64,000 bases of DNA from Laguncularia racemosa (Eukaryota > Streptophyta > Magnoliopsida > Myrtales > Combretaceae). The stretch spans positions 2,604,001-2,668,000 of the forward strand of contig JBBMOL010000057.1 of NCBI GenBank assembly GCA_037954665.1, in the 5' to 3' direction. The position numbers and the translations under genes are program-made. Under the pieces are notes generated by a model, which did no database searches, was not told the origin of the DNA, and saw only the letters and a list, made by a program, of their open reading frames with translations. Positions 10,300 to 22,000 of this stretch are shown piece after piece (position 1 is the first letter of the stretch; the number at the start of each line of letters is the position of its first letter).

Positions 10300-13200
10300 A
10301 GCTTAAGTGTAGGTGAGTGACAACCTCGATAATGTGTAGACTCAAGCTTTCTTTTTTTATTTGTCGAATCCAAAATTTTCCTTTTATTCCTTAATTTGAA
10401 TTATATTATGTTCAGCCCGCTTAATATGAGCCACTCGATAAAAAATAAGGAAATTTTTAATTTTTAATTTAAAAAAAAAACTTGTAAATATAATTTTTCT
10501 AAAGATTAGAGTTAACACCAACAAAAAGTTGAGAAAATGGAAAATTATACTCAAATTAAGTGGATTGATCATAATTTCAGCCACTAATATATGCAAAAAC
10601 CCTTTTATGTAAAAAGATTTTTAAAACAAAGAAAACTAAGTTTAGGGGCTATCATATTTAAAACATTTGGACTTCTATGTAAGAATTAAAAAAAAAAAAC
10701 AGAAAAAAAAGGCTTTTATTAAAAGTTTCTTTCCCTTTCTAAATTTCCTTTGAAAAAAGGTTAACAAATATGTAAAAAGATATAAATGAAGAAAATAATT
10801 AAAAATAAATAATTAAGACAAGTAAACAAACACACCTTCTTTTTTTTTATTGTTCTACAAAACTAAAAATTTCATTAGTAATCATCAAACAATTTAGATA
10901 AACTGGAAAAAAAAAAAAGACAAAGCGAATATGATGGGGTTAAAAAAAAAAAAAGAACTTTTCATATTTTCCTCTACCAAGAAAAAGAAAATTAGTAAAA
11001 TAACAAAAAACTAAAACATATTTATTTTTCTTTGTTCTTAATTTTTATGGTCTTGGAAAAATATTTTTTTTAATTTTTTACAGTCGCTTTATAGGTGTCT
11101 ATTTAACCACTATTTGTAATCAAATCATTGTAGTCCCATTTTAGAAAACTTTAGTTTGTTCGTTCTTTTTATTTTTGAAAAGGCATTGACTTTACATCAT
11201 TAACCAATTTATTTTTTTTCATTAAAAAAAACCTAAAGTCGTAACTTTTGTTCATTTTTGGAATTTTTAAAGGAAATCCTAATTTTTAGGAAAGAGGCCA
11301 ACTAAAGATTTTATTTCTTAAAAAAAATTCTAATTGACAAAAATACAAATTACTTAGACTACCTAAACAAATCTAAGTCCTAAAACATAATAACAAAGAC
11401 ATTAGTTCATAAAAACAACTAAAACCAATAAAAATGATTTTTTTTAATTTTCAGTTTTATCGATTTTTTGGGTTTTCTACACATATTAAAGAGTGCTAAA
11501 TTGTAAATATTAAAGTCTAAGAGGCTACTAATTAACTATATTAACAACAAAGGACAATATAACATGCAAGGAAAAAAAAAACCTTATTAATAAATTCTAA
11601 AATTTTTAATTTTTCATGAATTTTTTTATTATTTTTTGGATTTTTTAGGAATATGCATTATAAAACATGAAACATGTCACTAGTATTGAAACAATGAGAT
11701 TACTATTATCATGACTATTAAAAGGAATTTTTATTTTATTTTTAGGGGAAATTACAAATAACTTTTCTAAATTTTTTATTTAGGTATGGATATACCCTTT
11801 AAAATTTTAAATATTGCAAACCATCCTCCCTTCCTCCTCCCCTCAAAAAACTTTAATAACTAGGTAATATAAATAACATTTACTTTTTTTACTTTAAAAA
11901 ATGCACTAAGGTCAAAATTTATAGAGTATTAAAGTATATTTTGATCAATTCAAGAGGGTTGTTATGTACCAATATCAAAGTTTAGGGGGGTTATTTGCCA
12001 ATTTATTAAAGTTTATGAGAATAATTTGAAACATTTAAAAGTTTAAGGGATACATCTACACCTAAATCAAAGTTTAGGTTTTTTTTTTTTTTTTTGCATT
12101 TTCCCTTTTTTTACTTTTTCAATGTATAATGGAACATGTATAATGTAGTATAAGGACGACCCCAACCCACCCCCCCACCCCCCCCCCAAAAAAAAAAGAA
12201 AAAGAAATAAAGAAACTTAACTTTGGCACGCGACAACAACGACATAGTGACTTCTCAGTGGTCGTTAGATAGCAATGGGTGGTTAAGTCTGCTCTTATAG
12301 ATATGAGCAACGAAAACCCTTGGCCAATTTTTCAAGTGGTGTGCTACAAACCAACTGATTTCTCTTAACTATAGTAAAATGAACTCTAAGAAACCTAACT
12401 TGTCTTTGGTAAAATTACATTTAAATCATGAAGAGTATTTGAAAGTTAGGATATGGGTTTTACTCTCGAAGACATGGAGAAGCTATATCTAGCTTTGTTT
12501 TGTGTTGATTTTCACATTGGGTAAAGAATTCTTTGAGAGAAGTTGCTAAATGGATTTATTACGACTTGGGGAGGAAAAGTGAGGATTGCGACCAATTTCA
12601 TGTAATCTAACTTGTAAAGCTCTTGCAAATTAATGCTAGGGAGTCGTAGTTATAGATTAAAAGCTTTATTTTCATGCAAGAAATGCCAAATGTGATAAGT
12701 GAACAAGCAAGTATTGTGTTTAATTTTAATCTCAAAAATTCGAATTATATACTTATACGTGAGTGTTTATTTTTTTCCCAATGTTAAGCTTAAATTACAT
12801 TCACTTTCATGGATTTCATTTGTTCACTTTGGATTTTTTTTTAACTTGCACTCTATGTACTTACTTAATCTATATTTTTTATTTGAAGAAAATTGGTCAA
12901 GAATCAGGTGAAAAATGACCAAAAAGATGCATTTTCAGAGCTAAATGAGGCCTAGTTGGATTGAACGCAATGCCTAGATTCCCTATAGCTTATAACCACA
13001 TGTCTTACCAACTTAGTTATCTTTGCTTCTTTGTCATTCTCAATATTAAAAATATTTAAGCTATTTTTAAGCTAAGACCTAATCAACTTCCAATAAACAA
13101 AAAAAATAAAATGGACTAATCATCGTATGTAATCAATAAGTCTAATGTGCATATGTAAAAGATTATTTTTAAAAATAATCCAATTTAACAAAATCATGAG

Positions 13201-14650
13201 CTTGATTTTGTCTAATATTCAACTCTACTTAAAAAATTATTTCATTATAAAATGAGTAATTTAAGTCCAACCAAGGCACTTTTGAAGTTATAATCAACTC
13301 AAATCATCTATCTTTCATGACTGTACAAATAAGTAAGCTGGACTTGTCTTGAAAAAATCAATTCTCAACAAATATGGTCTTTTTACTAAAAAAAACTCAT
13401 ATTATATCAAATCTTTATGCATATTCTGACTTAAAAAAATGTTTTTAATCTTAAAACATTAATTCCATCTTGAAATAAACTAAAGGGACCACTAAATGAC
13501 TATTTTTATAATTTTTCAAATTCTTTATTTTTTTTTTCTTTTCCATTCTCATTTTTTTTTTGGTAATTTTTTTGTTTTACCATTTTTTTAAAAATCTTTT
13601 TTTCCATTTTTTTATTTTTATATTCTTATGTCTTTTTCTTAAAATTAGGACTTTTCTTGATTTAACTGCAAGAAACAAGAGATCTAAAGTGGCAAAAATG
13701 GAGTCTTTACATTATTCAATTCTATAAATTTCATCATTTGAGCCACCTTAGTAAACATCACATAGGCATTAACCAACTCCCTAATCTATCAAGAAATTCT
13801 CCATAATCAAGCATTCGTTTTAATAAGCTTTTAAATCTCCAATATTTAAAATAATTAATACCCAAAGAGATTTCCTTCAAGCAATCTTATGCTGTATAGT
13901 CTATAATATTAATCAATTCATTTATAAATTTTAACATTCTATAATTTAGGACTTTATCTATCTCATTATGCCATTGTATTCCTAAGGGTTTAGGATAGAG
14001 AGAAACGATGATTCTACTAACCTGAACAAGAGGAAGAGTCATATAGTTCAATAGAACATGTAAAATTGTTTAAATCTATTGCTTTAGAAAGTGATCCATT
14101 TCATTACAAAAAAATTGCTTAAAGTATTTGTCATATTCAATAGAAAGATAGAGAACGTTGATTCACTTACCAATCCTTGTGCATCCTCTAGAAAAGAGTC
14201 TTTGAATTTCACTTCCACTATATTAAAGAGATTACTGTTAAGATTGATGATGTTTATCAATTGATAACCACTCAAGGAATTGATGGGAATTACACATTGT
14301 TGAATTGGAGATAAAACGATCCACCACAACATGGCAAGAAGGCGACAACACTTAAGAAAGAGAGGAGAGGGCCGCAACACTTAGAGGAAGAGAGGAAGTG
14401 GTGGTGGCAAGAGCAAGAGAGAGAACTAGGGTCCTCCTTAAGGGTTAGACTATGAAATAAAATTAAGAGTTTTTATCTAAGGATTATCCTAAAGATAAAA
14501 TGAATGACATACTTCTAAGTTTGGATGATTTATTGTGGCATTTCAATATTTCTAAGTAAACACACTATTTGACTCTTTACCTTTAAAAAAGAAAAAAAGA
14601 AAATTACTATTTTACCCCCTAGTCTACCCTATTAAAATGTAATCTATTTC
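10300..14650. other. AT-rich intergenic DNA
   Basis: The stretch is dominated by A and T homopolymers, with a poly(C)/poly(A) run at about 12,160-12,200. No ORF has recognisable protein content. A 98-codon minus-strand ORF at 14,084-14,380 has mixed composition and no motif that I know. Confidence 0.5.
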
Positions 14651-14656
14651 ATATAC

Positions 14657-14690
<34 letters not shown>
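14657..14690. repeat. (TTA)n microsatellite
   Basis: About eleven uninterrupted trinucleotide units lie roughly 300 bp upstream of the PYM 5' leader. Confidence 0.9.
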
Positions 14691-14691
<1 letters not shown>

Positions 14692-14971
14692 TTATTTTAC
14701 CAAAATATCAGTATACTTATATCAAAGGTTCAAATTTAGGAAAATTGAGTGTTACAAATTAGTGGCTCATATTTTTCTAACTTTCACATATAAAAGGTAA
14801 TATGTAAAAGGCCTTTCAAGCATAATTTTGGACATAAGCCATGTTATTTTCCCCCAAGTAAAAGCATGGTGGCACCCACACACAAAATACCAATTAAGAA
14901 TGAAATTAGCATATTCTTCTTAACAGCCACAGCCCTAATGGAACATACTCTGCCAATTCTTTCATAGCCCC

Positions 14972-14980
14972 AAACCCTAA
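14972..14980 (+). promoter_or_regulatory. Telo-box AAACCCTAA upstream of PYM
   Basis: AAACCCTAA matches the plant telo-box, a promoter-proximal element common in genes of the translation and growth machinery. It lies just ahead of the inferred 5' leader. The functional role is inferred from position only. Confidence 0.45.
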
Positions 14981-15016
14981 CACCGATTTGCATCTTCTTC
15001 AGTATCCTTCTAAAGC

Positions 15017-15049
15017 ATGGCTTTCATCCACCAAGTCTCTCGCATATAG
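15017..15049 (+). promoter_or_regulatory. Short upstream ORF in the PYM leader
   Basis: An ATG with ten codons and a TAG stop (MAFIHQVSRI) lies in the inferred 5'UTR exon, about 28 bases before a good splice donor (CCAG|GTAACT at 15,077/15,078). If this exon is transcribed, the uORF would precede the main start in the spliced mRNA and could lower its translation. The leader itself is inferred from splice signals, not proven. Confidence 0.35.
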
Positions 15050-15077
15050 GAGTCCACACCCCGACACACGCGTCCAG

Positions 15078-16033
15078 GTAACTTCCCCACTCCCGTAACG
15101 CCTTAAATTATTTTCCATACATATTTCTTAGTTGCCGGAAAATGTCGAAGTTTTGATTTTTATTGTTAGGGCTTTGGTAATTTTAGAGTTTCGTTGAATG
15201 TAGTATCTGGAGTCCTACTGTTTCTTTTTTGGACCGAGGTTAAGGGAAGAATGAAGAAAATAAGAGACGAATGTGTTTCCTCTCACTGATCGGGTCTACA
15301 CGTGCAATTTATTTGATTGGAAGTTACTGTTATCTAAAATGTTCTTTAAAAAGTAGCCTTTTTTTTATTGGAGTTATATGTTCTTGGTTTAGGAAATAGA
15401 GAGCGGTAGGAATCGTAATTGGTTGCTTTGCAGTTTTCCTGAATAAGAAAAAAGGAGACAATGGGAGTAATTGGCCATGTTTGGATCAGAGAGAGAGAGA
15501 TGGAAGGGGGAAGAAGATAGAGAAAAGTATTACTCGAGAGCACAAATGAAGTTGGTGTAATTGGTTGCGTGCATCTTCCTATTTTTAAGCCTGTCTTGCA
15601 ATGATTAGTAGGATTTTGGGGCCGGACATAGAAAAATGGGACCACACGCAGTACCTTCTTTACTTAATTGCAACAACTAAATGGAATATGCACCTATTTC
15701 TAAATGGAACCCATCCTACGTATATTTTTCTGTTTTCCTTGTAAGCAAGGTGATGCGTGTTCTTATTTTCTTTTAAAGGCACTACTTACAGGACAACTTT
15801 GAACATAGTCCAATTATTATTTCTGAATTTGATATGTTAGATTGCTACCGAAGAAGATTACATTGGTTATGAATTGATGCTGTAGGTTTTTTTTTTCATT
15901 TTTTTTTTAGTTAGCTACTTCTGATGATGATTATTCATGTTTTGCGATCATGTGTTGCTGTAACTCTATCAAGCTTAAGTTAAACTTCAATTTTTATAGA
16001 TTAGGAGTGGCATGCAGTCTTTCTCCTCTGCAG
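15078..16033 (+). other. Probable 5'UTR intron of PYM
   Basis: A consensus donor at 15,078 (CAG|GTAACT) pairs well with a pyrimidine-rich acceptor ending CTCTGCAG at 16,033. This leaves a 19-base segment before the main ATG at 16,053. Plant housekeeping genes often have such leader introns. This is inferred from splice signals only. Confidence 0.4.
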
Positions 16034-16052
16034 TAGTTGTGAGTTGAAGTAA

Positions 16053-19000
16053 ATGGGGAGTAGTACTAGTGGGAGAGGCGGGGGAGAGCAATTGAAGCAT
16101 CAGATGGAAGAACTCAACAAAACTCTAAAAGAAGGTGAGCGCATCCTTGCCCCCACCAGACGACCTGATGGAACTCTCCGCAAGCCCATTCGGATTCGTG
16201 CAGGCTATGTACCTCAAGAAGAAGTGGCCATCTACCAATCCAAAGGTGCTCTGGTATGTATTTACACTTTACACTTCTTTTTCATACCATTTTTTTTTTT
16301 GGTTAATGGAGGTCACGGTGGTAATTTGACCGACTACCTTTTTTTTGTTACACAGAATTTCTACTTGAGAATTTTCCTTGTAGCATTTACCCAAAAAAAA
16401 AGAAAACTCTGTAGCGATTCATGACCGGGTGGTATGAGTCAGGTATAAGAGTGAATGTGTCAAATTAGAATATAATGAGTGGATATTGTGAGAAAGTAAA
16501 TTAATCTTTGTGATATAATCCCATCATTTCTCTTCATATGTGTACACACTTCATACTCCAATTACAAGGTTTCCTCCCAAAATTCCTGTTTAAGTGTTTT
16601 TCCTCGGATATTTCCTGTTTGGGAATTTGGCTGTATAGTTCATAATACAAATTATTGCTTTCATATTAATTATTTTGAACGATATTTGACCAGAGCAGTG
16701 GTGCAAATTTTGGTAAATGACACTAATTGCCAGTAATAAGTTGTTTTTTCAAAATAAATGATGAAGTTATCTAGCTAAAAAGAATATTGAAATACCAAGC
16801 AAAAGGAAAATAAACAATGAATATGTGTGATTATTAAAATCTTTGTTTTGTTTATGTAATGTAGTGGAAGAAGGAAATGATGGCTATACAAGAAGTGCCT
16901 CCAGGGTATGACCCTGAGATGGATGCAAAGCCCATGACCAAGTCGGCTAAGAGGAATGCAAGGAAGAAGGAGAAACGATTACAGGTACTGCTTGGGCCAC
17001 AGATCTTACATCAAGCTTAGGAGGTTTCCTTCACTTGTCCTTAAAGAATAGGGAAAAGCTCTACTGCAGAAGTTGGTAAGAATCAATGGACAATGAATTG
17101 CAGCTGACATTAAAAGGAAGAAATAAAAAGAATGTGCTATGGTTTTAAAATTAATGGTTGAGATGTAGAAACTTGTATTAACCCAGTAAACACCTTGTTC
17201 CTGAATGACAAGGTTGAATACATCAATCCTTCCAACTGTGTGATAATTGTGAATTTTCGATTGCTTCATTTTGTAGATATGGATGTTTTTTCTTTTGGAT
17301 AAGATGTAGATATGAATGTTGTTTCATCGAGAAGATTGAAACTAATGTTCTTTTGGAGGACAAGATCACATGAATCATTTGCCTGAGAGTTTCAGTCATT
17401 ACTGCTAGCCTGCTAGAACTTAAAGTGTTGATCAAAGTTTGTTTAGAAATACATCTTGAAGTTGATCAAGTCATCAATTTTCTTGTCATGTACTTTTGCT
17501 GGATGACTCTAGGTTCCTATGAATCTAATTTAGTGTCCTGGATAGCAGTTTATTGAAATATGTCTTGGACTTCAGACTTCTGCTCACAATATGAGCAATT
17601 TAACAATTTGATGCTGCAGGCTGCTCTCGAGAAGGGTAAGAACTCGGGCACGTGTCTGGATGAGGAAGCAAAGGTTGAAGATAGGAGTACGGAAGGTTCT
17701 GATCATGAGTCAGAGCCTGTTGAGTCAATGACATCTCAATTGAGTGAGCTTGGTGTTTCTGATAATCCTGTTGAAGTTGTTCCCCCATCAAACTCTATAG
17801 AGGGCTCAAGTCCTGGAGTTCCGGGACAAGATATTGACAAAAAAATTAGAGCACTCAGGAAAAAGGTAATACTTATATTTATCATTTTTGTTTGAGTGTG
17901 ATCTAGCTCTTGTTTCTTTTGTTGATCATACGTAGGGAATAATTGGAATGATATAAGTTAGGTGTTAGGTTTTAAAGTAACACCATCCATTGGATTTATT
18001 AAATTTGTTGTGCAATGTTATGGTTAAGGACCTGCATATTTATTTTCTGCATCCAAATAATAATGCTTTTTCAACTGTGTATATTTGCGCGTTGTTGCAA
18101 GGTTTACATGCATCGACATCAACACGTGTCTTTTATATAATGTCGCATTATACACCTCAGGTAACGTGATTAAAATTTCATTGGGGAATTTAATAAGTTC
18201 AAACATATTGTAGAAACAGCAGCAAAACGTTACCTCTTGTGTACATCATTTTACACATGGTATAGGTAATTACGTTTTTTTTGGGTAAATTAGGTACTCA
18301 CTTCTTACTCATTGATTGATAATTATCAATATAAACATTCTTTCTCCCTCTTCATGTGAGGAGGGCTTCCTTAGTATTTTACTTTTTAGTAGTGGTATTG
18401 TTCCATGTTTTCTCCCTGACTAACCTTGCTCAGATGAAAAGGAACCCCTTGCAAATTATGTTAATGTGTATCCCCTGATCCAGTTATGGGAAGGGTGAAA
18501 TATTTGTTGATGGTAATTGGTTGGAGTCTTTTGGTTAGTATGCAATTTTATTCTTTATTGGATGGAAATGTTTAGTTTTTTCTTTAAAGCTTTTGTCTAT
18601 TCACCATGTATAGGTAAATCATTTTTTTGGGTAATTCATAATTTATTGATTGGAACAAGATTACATTTGTCAAAGACGGTTAGAGATACAAATACAACAC
18701 TAAAACCAAACTCATAGTTGTTGGTACAATGATAGCTACCAAATTACATCCAATAAACATAAGATTTGATTTGATTGGCTAAAAATGAGATACTAGGAAG
18801 ACAACTTCCAAGTCGGACTTTGTTGCCTGTTCTCCATATGCAGTAGACTGTGGCAGCCTTGCTCTCCATGTCTGATGGAGCTTAGTGGAAGACTGAGCCA
18901 TTGCTAGTAGTACTCGTTTGGCTCCTTGCCAATCCCTACACGAAGGACATAGAGCAAGGTCGCACACTCGCCGCCGCACTTGAGATGAGTAGTTGCAATT

Positions 19001-22000
19001 GAAGAAGAGGTGTGAGTGGTCTTCAACTGCCTATTGCAATAGGTAGCATGTTGAGGATGTGGCTATTCCCCATGCAATTAGTTTGTCAAGAGTAGATAAT
19101 TTTCCTAACCAGGCTAACCATAGTATGAAAGAGTGCCTTGGAATGGTAGACTTGTTCCATATTATTTTGTACCAAGGGATTGTTGGTTCTGCTGGTTTAA
19201 GGAAGAAGTATCCACTCTTGATGGTGTACTCCCCTGATGTTGTGTAGATCCACTAGATTTGGTCAGGAGTTGAACGATTAGGTTGGATGTGGGCGGGGAT
19301 GTAGATATCAGACCATGGTGGATTATTTAGTAGTTGCCATGTGTTGTTATCCTCAATAGAGCATAGCTTGGCCAATATTGGGATGCCTGAGCTTTTGATT
19401 TGTCTTGAACTGAATAGGCTGTCTAAAGGACCTGTGGGTAGCTAGAAGTCCGACCAAACAGAGATGGATAGGTTGTCTCCTGGTTGCCATTGAAAGCTGC
19501 TACATACTAGGGGTCTTAACTTTAGGAGCTTCTTCCAAGTCCCAAGAACTTATGGTTTGGGCTCGTGACAATCGTAAACTTTTGCCCTTCAATAATGTTG
19601 ACTGCACCCATTCAAGCCATAGGCTTTGGTGTCCGCTCTTGCATAGGTGCTAGATATGCTTGATCTGTAGAGCCTTGTTCCATAAGTGAAGGTTGGGAAT
19701 CCCTAGGCCATTGCATTTGATTGGCTTGTAGACTTCCTCTTACCTGACTTTGGCTTTAGAAACTGTGTGAGGGTTTCCACTCTAGAGAAAGTTCCTGATT
19801 AGCTGTTCTACCTTGGTCGTTATCTTCTTAGGTAGGAGAAAGACATAACTCCAGTAGACTTGCATAGAGAATATGGCTGATCTAACTAGTTGTAGTCGAT
19901 TTGCATAAGATAGGAATTTTGAGGTCTACGAGGTGATGCGTGCTATGACTCTATGCACCAAGCGTCGCAATCCTCCATTTTGAGTTTAGTGGAGAGGAGT
20001 GGGACTCCTAGATATTGTACTGGGAGTCTACCTTCTTGGTAATGAGTGACCTCTAGGATGCGTTGCTTGATCCCGGAGGGGACATTGGAGAAGAATATAA
20101 AGCTTTTAGAGCCGTTAGACCTGAGAGTGCTTGGAACTGCTGGAGAGCATCCATGATCAAGGATATGGATTCAACATTAACCTTAGCAAAGATCAAGAGG
20201 TCATCTGCGAAGCACAAGTGGGTTAGGCGCTTTGGTTTGCATCTCCGGTGGGGGAGAAGGCAGGGTTGGAAATGAGTCTTCGGAACAAGGTGGAGAGGGC
20301 TTTCATGCCTACAACGAATAAGTATGAAGATATTGGATTACCCTATCTTAGGCCCCGCTTACTTGGAAAGTAGCCTGCCAATTTCCCATTGATGTTGATG
20401 GAGAATTTTGTGGTGGTGATGCACTGCTCTATAAGATTACAGAAGTGGGTTGGGCATTGCATAGACCTCAGCACTTTGATTATGAAACCCCATCTTATAG
20501 AATCATAAGCCTTTTGGAGATCAACCTTCAATGTGCAACGGGGCGCTCCAGTTTGCATTTGATATCCGGCCATCAATTCCTGGGTGATGAAGATGTTGTC
20601 TACGATTTTGCAACCTGGGATAAAAGCAGCTTGCTCTCTTCCAATCAGTGAAGGTAAGAACTTCTTAAGACGGGCAACGAATACCTTTGACGCCGCCTTG
20701 TAAAGCACATTGCAGCATGCAATGGGTCGAAACTCTCCTATGTTGGTGGGATTGGGGATTTTGGGAACCAATGTGAGAACGGTAGAATTTAATTCCTTAA
20801 GTAGGTGCTCTGAATTGAGGAATTCCTTGATTGCAGAGGTGAGGTCTTAGCCTATTGTTCCCCATGTCTCCTTAAAGAAAAGAGCTGTGTATCCATCCGG
20901 GCCCGAAGCCTTCTCACTTGCTTGGGAGAAAAATCCCCATTTGATTTCCTCGTCCGAGTATGGTGCTTGTAACTCCTCTTTTTCCTGATTATTAAGCCTC
21001 CATGTTACTAGGTTGCAGATCTCTTCCTTGTTGATTGGAGGGTACGTTTTGTTGGAAGTGGGAAACTACTAGAGTCCTTACTTGCCCTTCTCCTATCGCT
21101 TTGCTACCATCCTCTCGGCTGATGCAGTAAAGGTGGCTTCTATTGTGGTGGTTCCGTATGGATTTATGAAAGAAAGAAGTATTCTTGTCCCCAAGCTTCA
21201 GCCAGTTGATTCTTGACTTCTGCTTGAAGAAGCATTCTTCAGCGTTTGTCAGTAGGTAGTACTACTTGAATGCAGTTCTTTTGACATCCATTTGGGATGT
21301 ATCTCCAGTGCTATAGATGTTGGACTGTAGCTGGTGGAGGGTGTGCTTAGCTTCCTTTACATGGTTAGACAAGTGGGAGTAGTTGTTGTGATTGAGATGT
21401 CGTAGTTTCTCCTTGAGTAATCTGAGCTTGCTTACTACTTGGTAAATCTTGGAGCCAACTATCTCCGTTCTCCATACATTGGAAACTATGTTATTGAAAC
21501 CTGCATGATAGATCCAAAAATTGAAAAATTTGAAAGGTGTCTTTTTTACTCGCGGAGTGGAGTCTATGTGTGTGATGGTTAGGGAGCGATCGGATAAGAG
21601 GGGGGGTAGGAACTTGGCATGAGTGTTTAGGAATGTTTGCATCTAGTTTTGGTTGATCAGGACTCGATCTAGTTTCCTCAAGATGGGATTGTGATCTTGT
21701 CGGTTTGTCCATGTGAAGAAGTCACTCGTGTATCTAAGGTCCTTAAGCTCGATCTTGGCTAAACATGCTTGGAAGTCTGACATGGCTAGTGTCATACACC
21801 CTCGACCTCCTTGTTTCTCGGAGGGGGTTTGGGTTGTATTGAAGTCACCAAGAGCCAGCCAAGGGAGGGTGGGGAGGGTTTCGGAAGTTTCTTCTGGGCA
21901 TCTCCATAATACCTTCCTTTCACTATCATTATTAGCACCATAGATGAAGGTCATGTTTAGTTTGGTGATGGTGCTACAGTGGGTTGTTATGCAATGCAAG

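Noticed and set aside
14084..14380. 98-codon minus-strand ORF as a possible gene
   Set aside because: No recognisable domain, no splice partners found and AT-rich composition; treated as chance.
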